Assembly: GCA_015680685.1 (NCBI GenBank)
Contig: MNCI01035139.1
Coordinates: forward strand, 82,232 to 146,231
Direction of reading: 5' to 3'
Length of the DNA: 64,000 bases
From: Gnetum montanum
Taxonomy: Eukaryota > Streptophyta > Gnetopsida > Gnetales > Gnetaceae
Position 1 is the stretch's first letter, and each line of letters begins with the position of its first letter. The position numbers and the translations under genes were made by a program. This document shows, piece after piece, positions 36,901-47,999 of the stretch. The notes under the pieces were generated by a model that was given only the letters and a program-made list of their open reading frames with translations, was not told the DNA's origin and did not search any database.

Positions 36901-37524
36901 ATGGGGGCAGATAGCTTTGGATTGGTGACTTAATCGTGGAGCATCAGTTCTTCAGTTTAAGAAACATGATATTGATTAAAGAGTTTTTCCCAGCTTATGA
37001 ATCTCCAGTTCACCTTTTCTATGGAGCTGATTAATCGCCAAAACATAAAAGTAACACAAGCAAAAGGCATTTTAAATGATTTTTCCTGGGAAGTTAAACA
37101 AAATAAGTAAAAATAAATGAGAAAACAAATAATTTTGGATAAAGCATAAAATATACTCTAACCTTTTAAAATGACCTAGTTTTTTCATCTTATTTTTTAA
37201 GCTGACTCCATAATTTTGCAAAGTATTTACTAATACTAATTTTATTATGTTTGTGAAAACATAAATGAAATTGTGCAAAATATATTAATAGTAATAAGTG
37301 GATATGCCTAATATTTATGTATTTAAATATATAACTCCTATAGCTCATACAAAGAGTGACCAGTTATTTGCCATTTTGTTCTTAAGGAATCTATTCACTA
37401 ATGTTTTTCATCTTCTACCACCTGCAGTAAACACAATTGATGAATTTTGTGTTCATCATGCTACTCATTGTTTCATCAACTAAAAGAGGATGTGATCCAA
37501 TTCTTACTATGTTAATTCTTGAGC
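33901..37524. other. Unassigned AT-rich region without recognisable genes
   Basis: Only short frames; none has a motif I can name. A block at about 36795-36960 keeps clearly more CpG (CCCGGG, CCGTAACG, ATCGGG, ACGTTGC) than its surroundings. The rest may be old retrotransposon debris. Confidence 0.4.
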
Positions 37525-37953
37525 TGACAACAAGTTATTTTTTGTTTTTTCTTTCTCTTTGATGTTTCCCTTTTTGTTTTTTGAAAATTAATGTTTCCTT
37601 TTTTGTTTTTTGTTTTTTTGGAAACTAGTAAACATAAAATTGAGTTGCTATTTAACTCAATGATACTTGTACTCTTTTCTACTTGTAATCTGGGCATTAC
37701 TAAAGTTAAGCACTAGAAAATTATGAGAGACTATGCTATAACTATAGGCATAGTGTCAATTTGTGATATTAAACTGTAGAGAGTGAGAGAAGCCTTATAA
37801 TCACTTGTTCATCCTAAATAAAATTTTTTTGCCTTGCCCCATGGATGCTTTCCTTCACATTGAAGGGTTTTACAATGTAAATCTTCTGTGCTTTGTTTTT
37901 CTCTTTATTTTTATAGTTCAGCAGATCCTCTATTTCTATCATTTTCCACAACA
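37525..37953 (+). mobile_element. 5' LTR of the copia element
   Basis: Begins TGACAACAAGTTAT, the same start as 40767, and shares CTTTGATGTTTCCC and GAAACTAGT with the 3' copy. It ends about five bases before the PBS; the exact end is unsure. Confidence 0.65.
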
Positions 37954-37955
37954 AA

Positions 37956-37967
37956 TAGTATCAAAGC
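37956..37967 (+). promoter_or_regulatory. Primer-binding site of the copia element (tRNA-Met type)
   Basis: TAGTATCAAAGC compared with the usual plant copia PBS TGGTATCAGAGC: two G-to-A changes. Confidence 0.75.
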
Positions 37968-37988
37968 TAAGGTTGGGAATTACCATGA

Positions 37989-38756
37989 ATGGCTAGCTTG
38001 TCAAGAACTGTGAAGTTTGACATTGAAAAATTCAATTGTAGAAGAAACTTTGGCTTGTCGAAAATGAAGGTTTGGAATTTGCTAGTGCATCAAGGGTTGC
38101 ACAAGGCTCTTGATCGCAAGAGTAAAAGACCTAGTGTTATGGCTAATGAAACTTAGGAGGAAACTGATTTGAAGGCTTTCACTACCATGCATTTGTTCTT
38201 GGTAGATGAAGTAAAGTACAATGCTAGAGGGGCAATTTCTATGGCAAACTTATGGATAAATTTGGAATCTTTGTATATGACAAACTACTCTTCAAATGCA
38301 TCCAACCTAAGTCCGAATTTTGGTCACTATATATGAAGGAAGATTTAAGTATCCATGAACATTTAAATACTTTCAATTCTTATGTAAAGAAGTTAGATTT
38401 TGATGTTAATATAGATGATGAGGATCAAGGACTTTTCTTCCTTAAATCATTACCACCATCCTATAGTGTTCTTGTCGCAACATTAATGTATGGAAGGGAT
38501 GATATATCCTTGAAAGGAGTTATTGCAACTTTGTTACAAGAAGAAATTCAAAGAGCATCTACTTTAATTTTTTAGCAACATTTTAATGCTTTGGTGGCAA
38601 GGGGAAGAACAATGGAAAGAACTAAATCATCCAAAAGAAAGATCAAAATTAAGGGGTAAGAAAAGTAAAGCAAGATGTGCGTATTGTGGTAAAACCGGAC
38701 ACCTAAAAAAGGATTGTTGGAGGAAACAAAAAAAATTAAAACAAGGGATCCAATGA
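37989..38756 (+). pseudogene. Copia gag
   Basis: The ATG at 37989 gives MASLSRTVKFDIEKFN, then KMKVWNLLVHQGLHKAL. After frame changes the middle part is open at 38252-38575 (EHLNTFNSYVKKLDF, FLKSLPPSYSVLVATL). The zinc knuckle CAYCGKTGHLKKDCW at about 38675 keeps all CCHC residues. Confidence 0.8.
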
Positions 38757-38849
38757 AAAATCCAAATAAGAAAATTCAGTAATTCAAGATTCATGTATCC
38801 TTGTTGATGAAGTTCTTACTACTTGTGCTTGTATTCAATATTATGATGA

Positions 38850-39720
38850 TTAGTTATTAGATTCTAGTGCTTCTAACCACATGTGTCAACATAGAGATTG
38901 GTTTATCAATTATGAATCATATAATGGTGGAGTTATTTATCTTGGTGATGATTATTCTTGTAAAATTGTGCGGAATGAAAGTATTAGAATTAAAATTTTT
39001 GATGGTATTGTTCAAATACTAGAAGATGTAAAACATGTACCTCATCTAAAAAGGAATTTAATTTCGTTAGGATCATTAGACTTGAAAAGTTATGATTTTA
39101 AGAGTGGTAAAAAACTTTACTAATTCAACTTCTATTGAGAATCTAAATTCTTCTTATTTATGGAATCAACGTTTGGGTTATATGAATGAGAAAGGATTAC
39201 AAATTTTGATAAAGCATAATTTTATCTCATACCTAAAATCTCTAAATTTAAAATTTTTTGAACATTATATTTTTGGAAAGCAATCAAGCAATAAATTTAA
39301 GGTGGAAAAGCATGAAAGCAAAGATATTCTTAAATATATACATTCAAATGTATGGGCTTTTTCACCTAAGGTATCACTTGGAGGAAATTTTTATTTTGTT
39401 AGCTTTATTGATGACTTTTCTAGGAAATTTTGGGTTTGTATGTTGAAAAATAAATATGATGTTTTTGGTGCTTTTAAGCAATTTAAAGCTTGGGATTAAA
39501 AAGATCACAAGTAAATCAATTAAATGTTTGAGAACGGATAATGGAAGAGAGTTTGACTCCACAAATTTTAAAAATTATTGCAGGGAAGTTGGGATTAAAA
39601 GAAATAAGATAGTGGGCTACACTACTAAGAAAAACGGAGTTGCAAAATGCATGAATAGAACTCTTCTTGAAAGGGAAAGAAGCATGATGAGTAATGCCAA
39701 TTTGGATCAAGAATTTTGAG
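38850..39720 (+). pseudogene. Copia protease and integrase
   Basis: Protease: LLDSSASNHMC (38857), where the Gly of D-S-G is Ser, then HVPHLKRNLISLGSL. The INT zinc part has LWNQRLGYMNEKGLQIL. Catalytic core: IHSNVWAF (first Asp is Asn), RTDNGREF (second Asp kept, 39530) and KNGVAKCMNRT (Glu replaced by Lys). All three losses are G-to-A type. Frame changes at 39100 and 39500. Confidence 0.8.
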
Positions 39721-40700
39721 GAGAGGCTATTTCACCAACATGTTTCTTAGTTAATAGATCACTAGCAACTACACTAAATTAATTCTAGAAGAGGTATGGA
39801 TAGGTCATTCTTCTTACTATTCTTTTCATAGAGTTTTTGGTTGTACTACATATGCTCTAGTTCCAAAACATCAACATTCAAAATTTGATACAAAATCGAA
39901 AGTATATCTTTTTTGGGTATGGAGATGATGCTAAGGGGTATAGATTATGGGATCCTACTAACCATAAAATCATCTACAATAGAGATATAGTTCTTCATGA
40001 ATCCTTTAATAATATTAAGTATGAAGTAAAAGTTGGATAGGAAGAGATAAATGTACCTAATAATTAACTAGTTGAGTTGAAGACTTAGTCATCTTCAAAT
40101 AGAAAAAAAAAGAGATTTAGTTACTTGAAGAAGGTTTGTTAGATGAAGAGACAAAAAGAAATTCAGCGGCACAACCTCTAAGAAGACCTACATGAGTAAA
40201 TGTTCCTCCTAAGAAGTTTGATGATTATGTTACACTTGCATTATTTTCAAATGGAACAAAACCATACACATATCAAGAAGCTATAGAGGATGCTTCTAGT
40301 TCTAAATGGAAAGAAGAAATGCAAAAGGAAATTGATTCTCTAAAGAAAAATGAAACATAAGTTTTGGTCGAGCTTCCAAAAGGTAGAAAAGTTGTTGGCT
40401 GTAAATGGGTCTACAAATTAAAGGAAACAACTGATGGTGAAATTGACAAGTACAAAGAAAGACTGGTAGGAAAAGGTTATTCATAAAAGGAAGGTATAGA
40501 TTTTACAAAATTATTTTTACTATTTGTAAAATTAGTTTGTATTGGGATTTTGTTGGTTCTGCTTGTTTTATTTGATATGGAATTGGAACAATTAAATGTA
40601 TTCTTCAAAAAATTCATACAAGTCAAAATTGTGAAGATATGTCAACAAAGCTAATGTTGTTTAAGAAGTTCAAGTGGTGCTTGGACTTCTTAGGCTTGCA
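39721..40700 (+). pseudogene. Copia integrase tail, RT fragment and fused RNase H tail
   Basis: The INT tail (VFGCTTYALVPKHQ-like, 39834) leads to RT with DASSSKWKEEMQKEID (40290), GRKVVGCKWVYKLKET and LEQLNVFFKKFI (40585). There the sequence jumps to EDMSTKLMLFKKFKW (40635), which resembles the very end of copia RNase H. The RT catalytic part and most of RNase H are deleted. Confidence 0.7.
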
Positions 40701-40766
40701 AGAAAGATGATGAAAATTTTTTAACAAGGCAAAGTGAGTTTGTTGTCAAGGTTGAGATTGTTAAGT

Positions 40767-40862
40767 TGACAACAAGTTATCTTGTATTTTTTTTTCTTTG
40801 ATGTTTCCCTCTTTTTTTTTGTTTTTTTCTTTTTCTTTTCTTTTTTTTTCTTGAGAAACTAG
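40767..40862 (+). mobile_element. 3' LTR fragment of the copia element
   Basis: The first 96 bases match 37525 on, including T-rich runs, and end at GAAACTAG where TGATGAGC of the inverted Athila-like LTR begins. Confidence 0.7.
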
Positions 40863-41944
40863 TGATGAGCGGCAAGGTACCCCTATGCCCAACCATATGA
40901 ATCACAAAGCGTTCACATGTGATTCGGTCGAATTCCATGGACTTTACAATTTTTGGTACATTAGTCTTTTGGGAAGTGAACCTTGCCCTAAGGTCATTCA
41001 TTGTCTTCCTAATTATACTTGTGAGGCATATTGGTATGATTAAGAGCAATCAAGGCATATCATTTTTATCATTTTATATTTTATGTTTTTAGGTGATTAA
41101 ATGAGACATATATATATATATAATAATTTAATAACTAATCTAAATTAACTAACTAATTGGTCTCTAACTAATCCTAACATAAGCATCTATTCCCACTTTC
41201 CATACATGTCTTAATTCCATGTATTCACTGCTAGGTTACCAAGCACTAATGCTACTATGATTACCAAGTGAATACATGTTACACTCAACGTGTTCATACT
41301 TATGTATTTAATCTATCTAGCTTATCTCACTTAATTATCTTAATTAGCTTAATTACTAGAAATTATTGAATAAATAATTGAAAAAATTAAATGCATAAAT
41401 AAAATATTTCATCTATCCAAAATGCTACAAGTTTTATGAGAAACCTCATCTTTATTACTACACACACTGTCATGCTCAAGTACAGCAATGCTCAAATAAA
41501 GATTCGTACACTTAATGACTCCTACTGCAGGCACTCGAGAGAAATATTCTAACTTTCAAATGTAAAACCTTCAAGAGTTTGGCTACTACTATGAATCTCA
41601 TTACCATAAATGTGACTAGTGAGTGCATATTTATATCTTAAAAAGTGGACCCTACATCGATGGAGCCTCATCGATGCATCATTGCATGCATTGACAAGGC
41701 CTCATCAATGAGGCCTAGTCGACAAGGCTACATCAATGCAACCAAATGATGACTCATGATATCCTCATGACTAAATGAAAACTCATCCTCAAGTTCCTTG
41801 GGAAGGTATGGAATTATTGACTGACTCTTTAAAAAACAAAACAAAATAGACTAACTTGGCAAAACTAAGTGCCTAAGTGTACAAATCAACATATTACAAA
41901 AATTATGGTGTTCATGATACAAAATTAAACACCATGATGTGACA
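40863..41944 (-). mobile_element. Inverted Athila-like LTR (1,082 bp)
   Basis: Minus strand: starts TGTCACATC at 41944 and ends ...CTCATCA at 40863. The end half aligns with 43890-44648 on the plus strand (shared GGGGTACC..ATG, CTAGGTTACCA, GCTCAAATAAAG). TATA box at 41628-41635. The start half has diverged, so it is a related but different copy. It truncates the copia 3' LTR. Confidence 0.75.
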
Positions 41945-41995
41945 CTTCAAACTTGGATAGCATGCCCTCTAATGGTGTGAAGTTGGTGGAGAAGG

Positions 41996-43614
41996 TTAGA
42001 TAGTCCCAGAAGGTGGTGGCTCTTGAGGTTTTGAGAGACCTTCATCAGCTTCAGGCACATGCGACATTCAACGTGGTTGTGTTTTTCCTACTGCTACTGC
42101 AACTTCTGATGGGAGGTGGAAAGCATTCAACAATGCTTTCATTTTCTCCTCTTTACTTCTAGAATCGTGCATCATCCATGCAGCTTCACCAATGTGGATT
42201 GGAACAAGCACATCCTAGGGACATGGAATTACTAGAAAGATCTCATTTGCATTGATAAACCAAATAATGAATTGTTTGTATTCAATGTTGAATGCTCTAA
42301 CTGCATTGTTCAACTTCTGGTAATCATTCATTTTTTTGGCCAAGTTCTCAACAATTGATCATTGATTCATGAATCATGCCTTGAGAACTTCGAGTTCAAC
42401 ATTTGCAATCTTAAGCTTTTGCTTGGTGTCTTTATGATGTTTCAACTCTACCTCATATAGAAAGTATGAGCTAGCCAATTATTTTCCAACTCTAACCATG
42501 GCTATCCATTAGTTAGCATTGCCAGGCTCACATAGCGAAGATTGGACAACTCCATGTATTCTATCATCTATTCAATCTACAACTCCCTTAGGTGAATCTC
42601 CACTTTGTTATAGGCTTCAATACCATCAATGATGAGCTATCATACTTCTCTTCCTTGTTGAAGTTGATGGAGGGCTTCATTTACTTTTGCTTTTTTCATC
42701 TAGATGTCCTTCTCATTTACTTCCTTTCACAAGCCAACCTGGTTTCTATAGTGATATTTAACTCTTTCAAACATCAAAGCTTCATTTTTCTAGGAAACTA
42801 TCTCAATGGCAAACTTCTAGTATAAGGCACAAACTTCCTTCATAGACAGATTTTGATATTTTGTAGCCAATTTTCTTAATTTAGTATTTACCTAGGCTAG
42901 CTACTATTGAAGAATGAATTCTTGCATTTGTTCTTTTCGGTCATCAACATTGCATAGGCAATGATTTTCTATGATCAATGCCTTGTTCTCTTGGTGCATC
43001 TATACTAAGTCCTTTTGAACTAAATAGATCTTTGCTTCTATCATAGACTAGTTTAAGATGGTCATCATAGTTTCCTCCTCAACTTGTTTTGGTCTTTGCT
43101 GAAGCTGTTGAAAAGATTCATCTCTAGTTATTATTAGGCTAAGGAGTGTAGGATCAGTAAGATGAGCACATAATTCAGCAACCTTTGTGGCCAAGCGTTA
43201 ATTCTGTGCTTGAGCTATTTCAAGTTGCCCCTCCAAGATAATGCATTCACCCCTTACTTATAATAGCTCTAACTAGGTTGTAGTGATGTTATCTAGAAAA
43301 TCAAAGATATCTTGAATTGGTTGTCTGGTTCCTACGAGTTCATCTAGTAATTCTTCATGCTAGGCTACACTCAATCTTATTTTAACTGTGCTTATAGACA
43401 TCTGCACATCTCAAAGTGCATATATGTCTAGTATAGATGTTGTAGGTGCATTAAGCACTTCAACAATGTGATCAAGAACTACTTCAACCACCATCTCTTT
43501 CTCTTGGTGCTACATTGCTAGTACAATAGCCCCTTCACATTCCTCCATATGCACTAAGAAGGAGGTGACATTCCTAGATATTTCTAGGAATAAATGGTGT
43601 TGTGATAATGACAT
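41996..43614 (-). pseudogene. Decayed coiled-coil ORF upstream of the inverted Athila-like LTR
   Basis: From an ATG at 43614 (with an in-frame TGA just upstream) one minus-strand frame runs about 540 codons to 41996, broken by many stops, mainly TAG at apparent Gln positions, and one frame change near 42480. Parts such as HQENKALIIENHCL, TKLRKLATKYQNLSMKEV and VELKHHKDTKQKLKIANVEL show heptad-like patterns typical of long coiled coils. The C-terminus is Pro-rich (KPQEPPPSG). It ends about 50 bases before the 3' LTR, the place of the env-like ORF3 in Athila elements, but no signal or membrane segment is visible. The plus-strand Athila-like LTR begins at or near its start. Confidence 0.5.
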
Positions 43615-44648
43615 CGTGCCCTCTCAAGCATTATATTAGAACTCATAGGAAACTATTTTCATTAGGTACAGAATATTGGCCCACCCCTTTTCATTTTGCT
43701 GATTGTCCAAGCCATCTCATTAAGGTGACTCATTATCAAATCGATACACAAATAGTGATGAAGTGTTCAATTGATATGTCAACTAGGCCATGTTAATGGA
43801 GCTCCATTGATGTGGCCACGTTGATGTGACCCTGTCGACATATCTGTCCATGCATTAACATGAGCCCATTAACATAGAGTCTGTCTCTTGCTATAAATAT
43901 GCGTACAACTATAGCATTTATGGCATCTTTTGAAGTAGTTGTAGAGAAACTCTTGTAGTTTGTTCCTGTAAGAGTTAGAATATTTTCCAACTACCCATAG
44001 TAGGTGTGAGAAAGATGTATGGCTCTTTATTTGAGCACTATTGTACCTGAGCCCATTAGCATGACCAATAATAAAGATAAGCTTTTTGATTATTCCTTGC
44101 AACATTTGGATTTAATCACTTAAGCATTTTAATATTTTAATATTTTAATGCTTTAATAATGTTAGAAGATTTTATTCTTATCCCTTTACTATTATTGTTC
44201 TTTCATATTTTATGAGCACCATAGGCATGACCATCTCGAACATATATCAAACACTTGGTAACCTAGTGACGCTTAACATCTGGTAACCTAGAAATGGTTA
44301 GGGTATACTCACGATGTGCATGGAAGATGGGATTGGTTTCTTATGCTAGGGAGAGTTAAGAAATAGAGTAGAACAATTATAATTTACACAACTTTCTATT
44401 TCCTACAATTAAAGAATTACACTATAAAATATAAAAGGAAAACCAATAAAAATCATTTACCTTAATCTTACTTAACCATTGTTTTAAAATATCACAAGTG
44501 AGGTTGGGAAGACAACGACCGTTCTAACTAAGGTTTTGTTGGCTAGAGTTCGGTGTATGCAAGTGCTTAATCTATGGAATTCAATTGAGTCTTGTGTGAA
44601 TGCCCATGATTCATATGGTTGAGCATAGGGGTACCTCACCACTCATCA
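43601..44648 (+). mobile_element. 5' LTR of the plus-strand Athila-like element
   Basis: Ends ...CTCATCA at 44648, followed by the PBS. TATA box at 43892-43899 (GCTATAAATATGCG). The left border near 43601 (TGTGATAATG) is estimated from the length of the inverted copy and from the end of the coiled-coil frame. Confidence 0.6.
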
Positions 44649-44649
44649 T

Positions 44650-44667
44650 TGGTACCATTACTAGGGA
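44650..44667 (+). promoter_or_regulatory. Primer-binding site of the Athila-like element (tRNA-Asp type, decayed)
   Basis: TGGTACCATTACTAGGGA differs from the Athila-type TGGCGCCGTTGCCGGGGA only by C-to-T and G-to-A changes. Confidence 0.75.
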
Positions 44668-45179
44668 CTATTAGTCTTACATGCACTATCGAGTCTTAGA
44701 AAGATCATCATTCACTTCATTGTAACAGACCCAGGATCATGAAATCTACACATGCTAGGTGGTTTAAGATAAAGAACAAGGCACACTAGTTTACTTGTTA
44801 ACTAACATAAAAAATTTCTTCTTCTCACAGGTGAGATGGACCCAACCCACCAGTGCCATAGGAATGTCAGGTGGTATACACACATCCAGATGTGTATCTC
44901 TCCAAATTCATCTTTATCCTACATCAGGATGAGCACCTGTGATGGCAGGACATGGAGGATAACATCATATTACCTCATGATTGGTCGGTTCCTAGAATGC
45001 TACTTCAAAATATTACCAGACAGGGCATTCAATACCATGGTGTGGAATACATCATGGAGGATCATGACTACTGAGATTATCATCCAACTAAGGCACAACA
45101 TGTGTGGGACCAGCAACAGGAAAAACACCATGAACACATAAAGGGGAAACAATTCAGTAACCATTTATTCTTGTAGGAT

Positions 45180-46750
45180 CTGCATGACGATGAGGAACAT
45201 ATTTTTCACGATTCCCATTCTGTTAAACCTCCCCCAATGCATCAAATCATGAAATCCATCATTCAAAGTAAACAACCAAGTGACCAAGAGCCCCAATGTG
45301 ATGGGGGATCGTGTAAGAAAGATTGTTGCAAAGGGAAAGATGGACATGAAGATTGGGGTCGTCATCATAGCAAAGGAGGAGATCGATACTAGGGTGGTGG
45401 TAGTTCTCCTCCCTCTCCTCCCTCTTCTCATTCCACCTTGTCTTCACTACGTTCTGACGTTGGTCACAACCGTAGTAGGAAGGATTGGGGTGATGGCAAT
45501 CGAAGAGACTGATGGGATCGCAAGGACTGACGGTGATGACATGAGGAAAAGCGTGACCAATCACGCAATTCTCACTGTCAAGAAAAGAGAGGTAGCCAAA
45601 ATCATCACATATTTCATGGCCATCAACAAGACTACGACTCATATGAACCACTGCTGGCTACTCAAAGCATGCTTTTTATAGCCAAGGTAGTTCAAATACC
45701 CAATAGGCACTTGAAATATAGTTGGATCAACCACCTTGACATGAACAATATCCCCAAATTTGAAGGGGGATATAATTGTGGTCCATAGACTTATTTTTAA
45801 CAATTACATGATGCTTGCACCCTACAAAACATAGATAATGATTGCCAAAAACTCAAGCCATTTTCCCAAACACTCATCAAGGAAGTAGAAATTTGGTACC
45901 AGTCTTTGGAACCAGAATCAATTCGATGATGGAGTACGATGCTAGAAATTTTCAATGATAAGTACCAAACNCGATGGAGTACGATGCTAGAAATTTTCAA
46001 TGATAAGTACCAAACCTACTCTAAAGTGGCTAATCTGAGACAAAAAATCCAAGGGTGGAAATAGGGTGGTCATGAACCCTTGGATGCATCCATGGGTAGA
46101 TATTACTCATTGTTACACTAATGCCTTGGTCATGGCTACTCTCAGTGGGAACAGCTCCGCCACATCATAGATGGGCTTCACTTTGAAACAAAAAAGACCT
46201 TGGGAATTTACGCTCAGGGACGGCTAACTAAATTGAGGGTCCATCAATTATAGTGTCTTATTTAGTAGGTGGCTAAAGAAGAGGGGAAATTAAGAAAAAA
46301 AGAGAGTGCAAAAGAGTATAATCGAGACCCTTCCATCCAAAAGAGGAAAGTCTGATTTTTTGAAGAGGAAGAATCATCACTAGATGCAGTGGTGAATTAA
46401 GAAACCTTTCCCATACAAATATTTACCTCTAAAATTTTGGCCAAGGTTGACAAGATGTGGAATTGTTTAGATGAAAGGTTCCAAAGTATCCTGAAAATCA
46501 TAGAGGAATCTAAAGAGCAATGTAATGAGCAAGATCGGCAAAGGAGAAGAGAAGCTGAACGTGCCTACCATAAAGGTAAGGGTAAAGTTGTTGCAACAGA
46601 ATGGGTTGTAGACTCTGACACAAAGAACAATGATGGATGTGACATATGCCAGTATGAACATCCTAAGGGATGTTACCTGGTGGTGTCACATCTACAAGAG
46701 TCTAGGGTGTATGTGTTGAATCCTCATTTGTCAAAAAGGCAAACGCCTTA
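45180..46750 (+). pseudogene. Gag of the Athila-like element
   Basis: A His/Ser/Asp-rich and basic N-terminal part (45190-45650) is followed by the capsid-type domain (IPKFEGGYN at 45757, EVEIWYQSLEPES at 45887, EIFNDKYQT). A long Lys/Glu-rich part leads to a Cys/His cluster CDICQYEHPKGC (46640). The single-N duplication at 45928-46015 falls within the capsid part. Many TAG/TAA stops. Upstream, 44668-45180 is a leader without a clear frame. Confidence 0.7.
45928..46015. other. Single N flanked by an exact 43-bp duplication
   Basis: 45928-45970 and 45973-46015 are identical, separated by N (45971) and one base. This looks like two contig ends joined without merging their overlap. It breaks the gag frame artificially. 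Confidence 0.8.
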
Positions 46751-47399
46751 AAGATTGCCTTATCCACAAGGCAATCCCAGGTAGTTCCACTAGAAAAAAG
46801 GATATTATCCAAGTGGAGCGCCACCACAACCCTACAAGTATTATCAGTAATGGCAACATTGACAATTGTGGGGGATGCCACCTCCAAGGTAGCAGTACCC
46901 TTACTAGTAGCCAGATCCTTATGGGTACTACGTTTAGTAGCCAGTCTCCCCATGGGAGTCTTCTAGTCACTTGTAATTTCAAACTCATTACCACCCTCTA
47001 GATTACTTTCGAACACAGTTTCCATCACCTAGGGTGGAGAACCCACATCTATACTATCCTCTATCACCTTCTCCTATCATACCTACTCATCAACTTTCCA
47101 CTCAGCTACCTCCTACTCCACCTATGCAAGGGGAGATACCACCTCAGCCTTAGCAATATAATGCACAAGGGCTGTCAACTTACAACTAGCTTCTTAGCTG
47201 AGTGGATCAGAATCAAAACCACGGAAATGTCCTTTCTTCCAACCTAATAACCCAAGCATACCCTCACATCCACATATGGCTAGTGCCTCTGAACCTTCAA
47301 TCGCCTCCATGATTGAACCCTTTGAGCAACCTTCAAGCCAAACACCCTCCACGGTACAAACCATCATTCTAACACATGCTATGATAGACTAGATAAAGG

Positions 47400-47765
47400 C
47401 AGGTCATCTTCCTTAGAAATTGACAAATCCAGGGAGTCCCCTCATATACCTTCAAGTGGGAGAAAACGAGCCATCCAAGGCTCTCTTGGATTTGGGGTCA
47501 AGTGTCAATTTGATTTTACATGATATGTACAAGACTTAGAATCTATCCCTGATGAAGAAGAGAAAAATTTGGCTCAGGCTGGCAGAGCAATCCATTACAG
47601 TTCCCTTAGGATTAGTAGAAGATATTCTAACCACCATTTATGGGTAGTCCTATCTTGCTACCTTCCTACTCATTCATGTTGATAATTATAAGGGGAATTT
47701 TCCAATCATAATGAGGAGAGCCTGGCTTAGCATGATGGATGTATGATTGGGAATCCAAGATCTTT
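47400..47765 (+). pseudogene. Aspartic protease of the Athila-like element
   Basis: KALLDLGSSVNLILHDMY (47478) has the D-L-G-S/A-S form of the active site that is usual in Athila proteases. It is followed by RLAEQSITVPLGLVEDIL and VDNYKGNFPIIMRRAWL. The 650 bases upstream are a Pro/Gln/Tyr-rich linker with stops. Confidence 0.75.
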
Positions 47766-47999
47766 CCCTTGAAATTTGAAAAGAAAATCCTTTTGGGAAG
47801 ATCGAGAAGAAGTGTGTTCCACGCATTACATACAATGACTCAAGGCGCAAATATGTGCAGCAACTTTGGTCTACTAAGTGAACATATATTCAAGCATGAA
47901 GTTAGTGTGCCAAAGAATCACAAGTTTAATGATGTTTGTATGTAGTAGCCATGAATCAAGAAGCCACCCAATGGCTAACCGCTAACTCTAATCACATCC

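Larger units (their letters stand above)
37525..40862 (+). mobile_element. Deleted Ty1/copia element
   Basis: LTR 37525-37953, tRNA-Met type PBS, gag, PR, INT and part of RT, then an internal deletion and a truncated 3' LTR (40767-40862) cut by an inverted Athila-like LTR. The order PR-INT-RT is diagnostic of copia. Confidence 0.8.

Noticed and set aside
36880-36935. Weak resemblance of DVATLMGADSFGLVT to a glutamate synthase segment
   Set aside because: Too short, followed by a stop, and no neighbouring part of such a gene is present.
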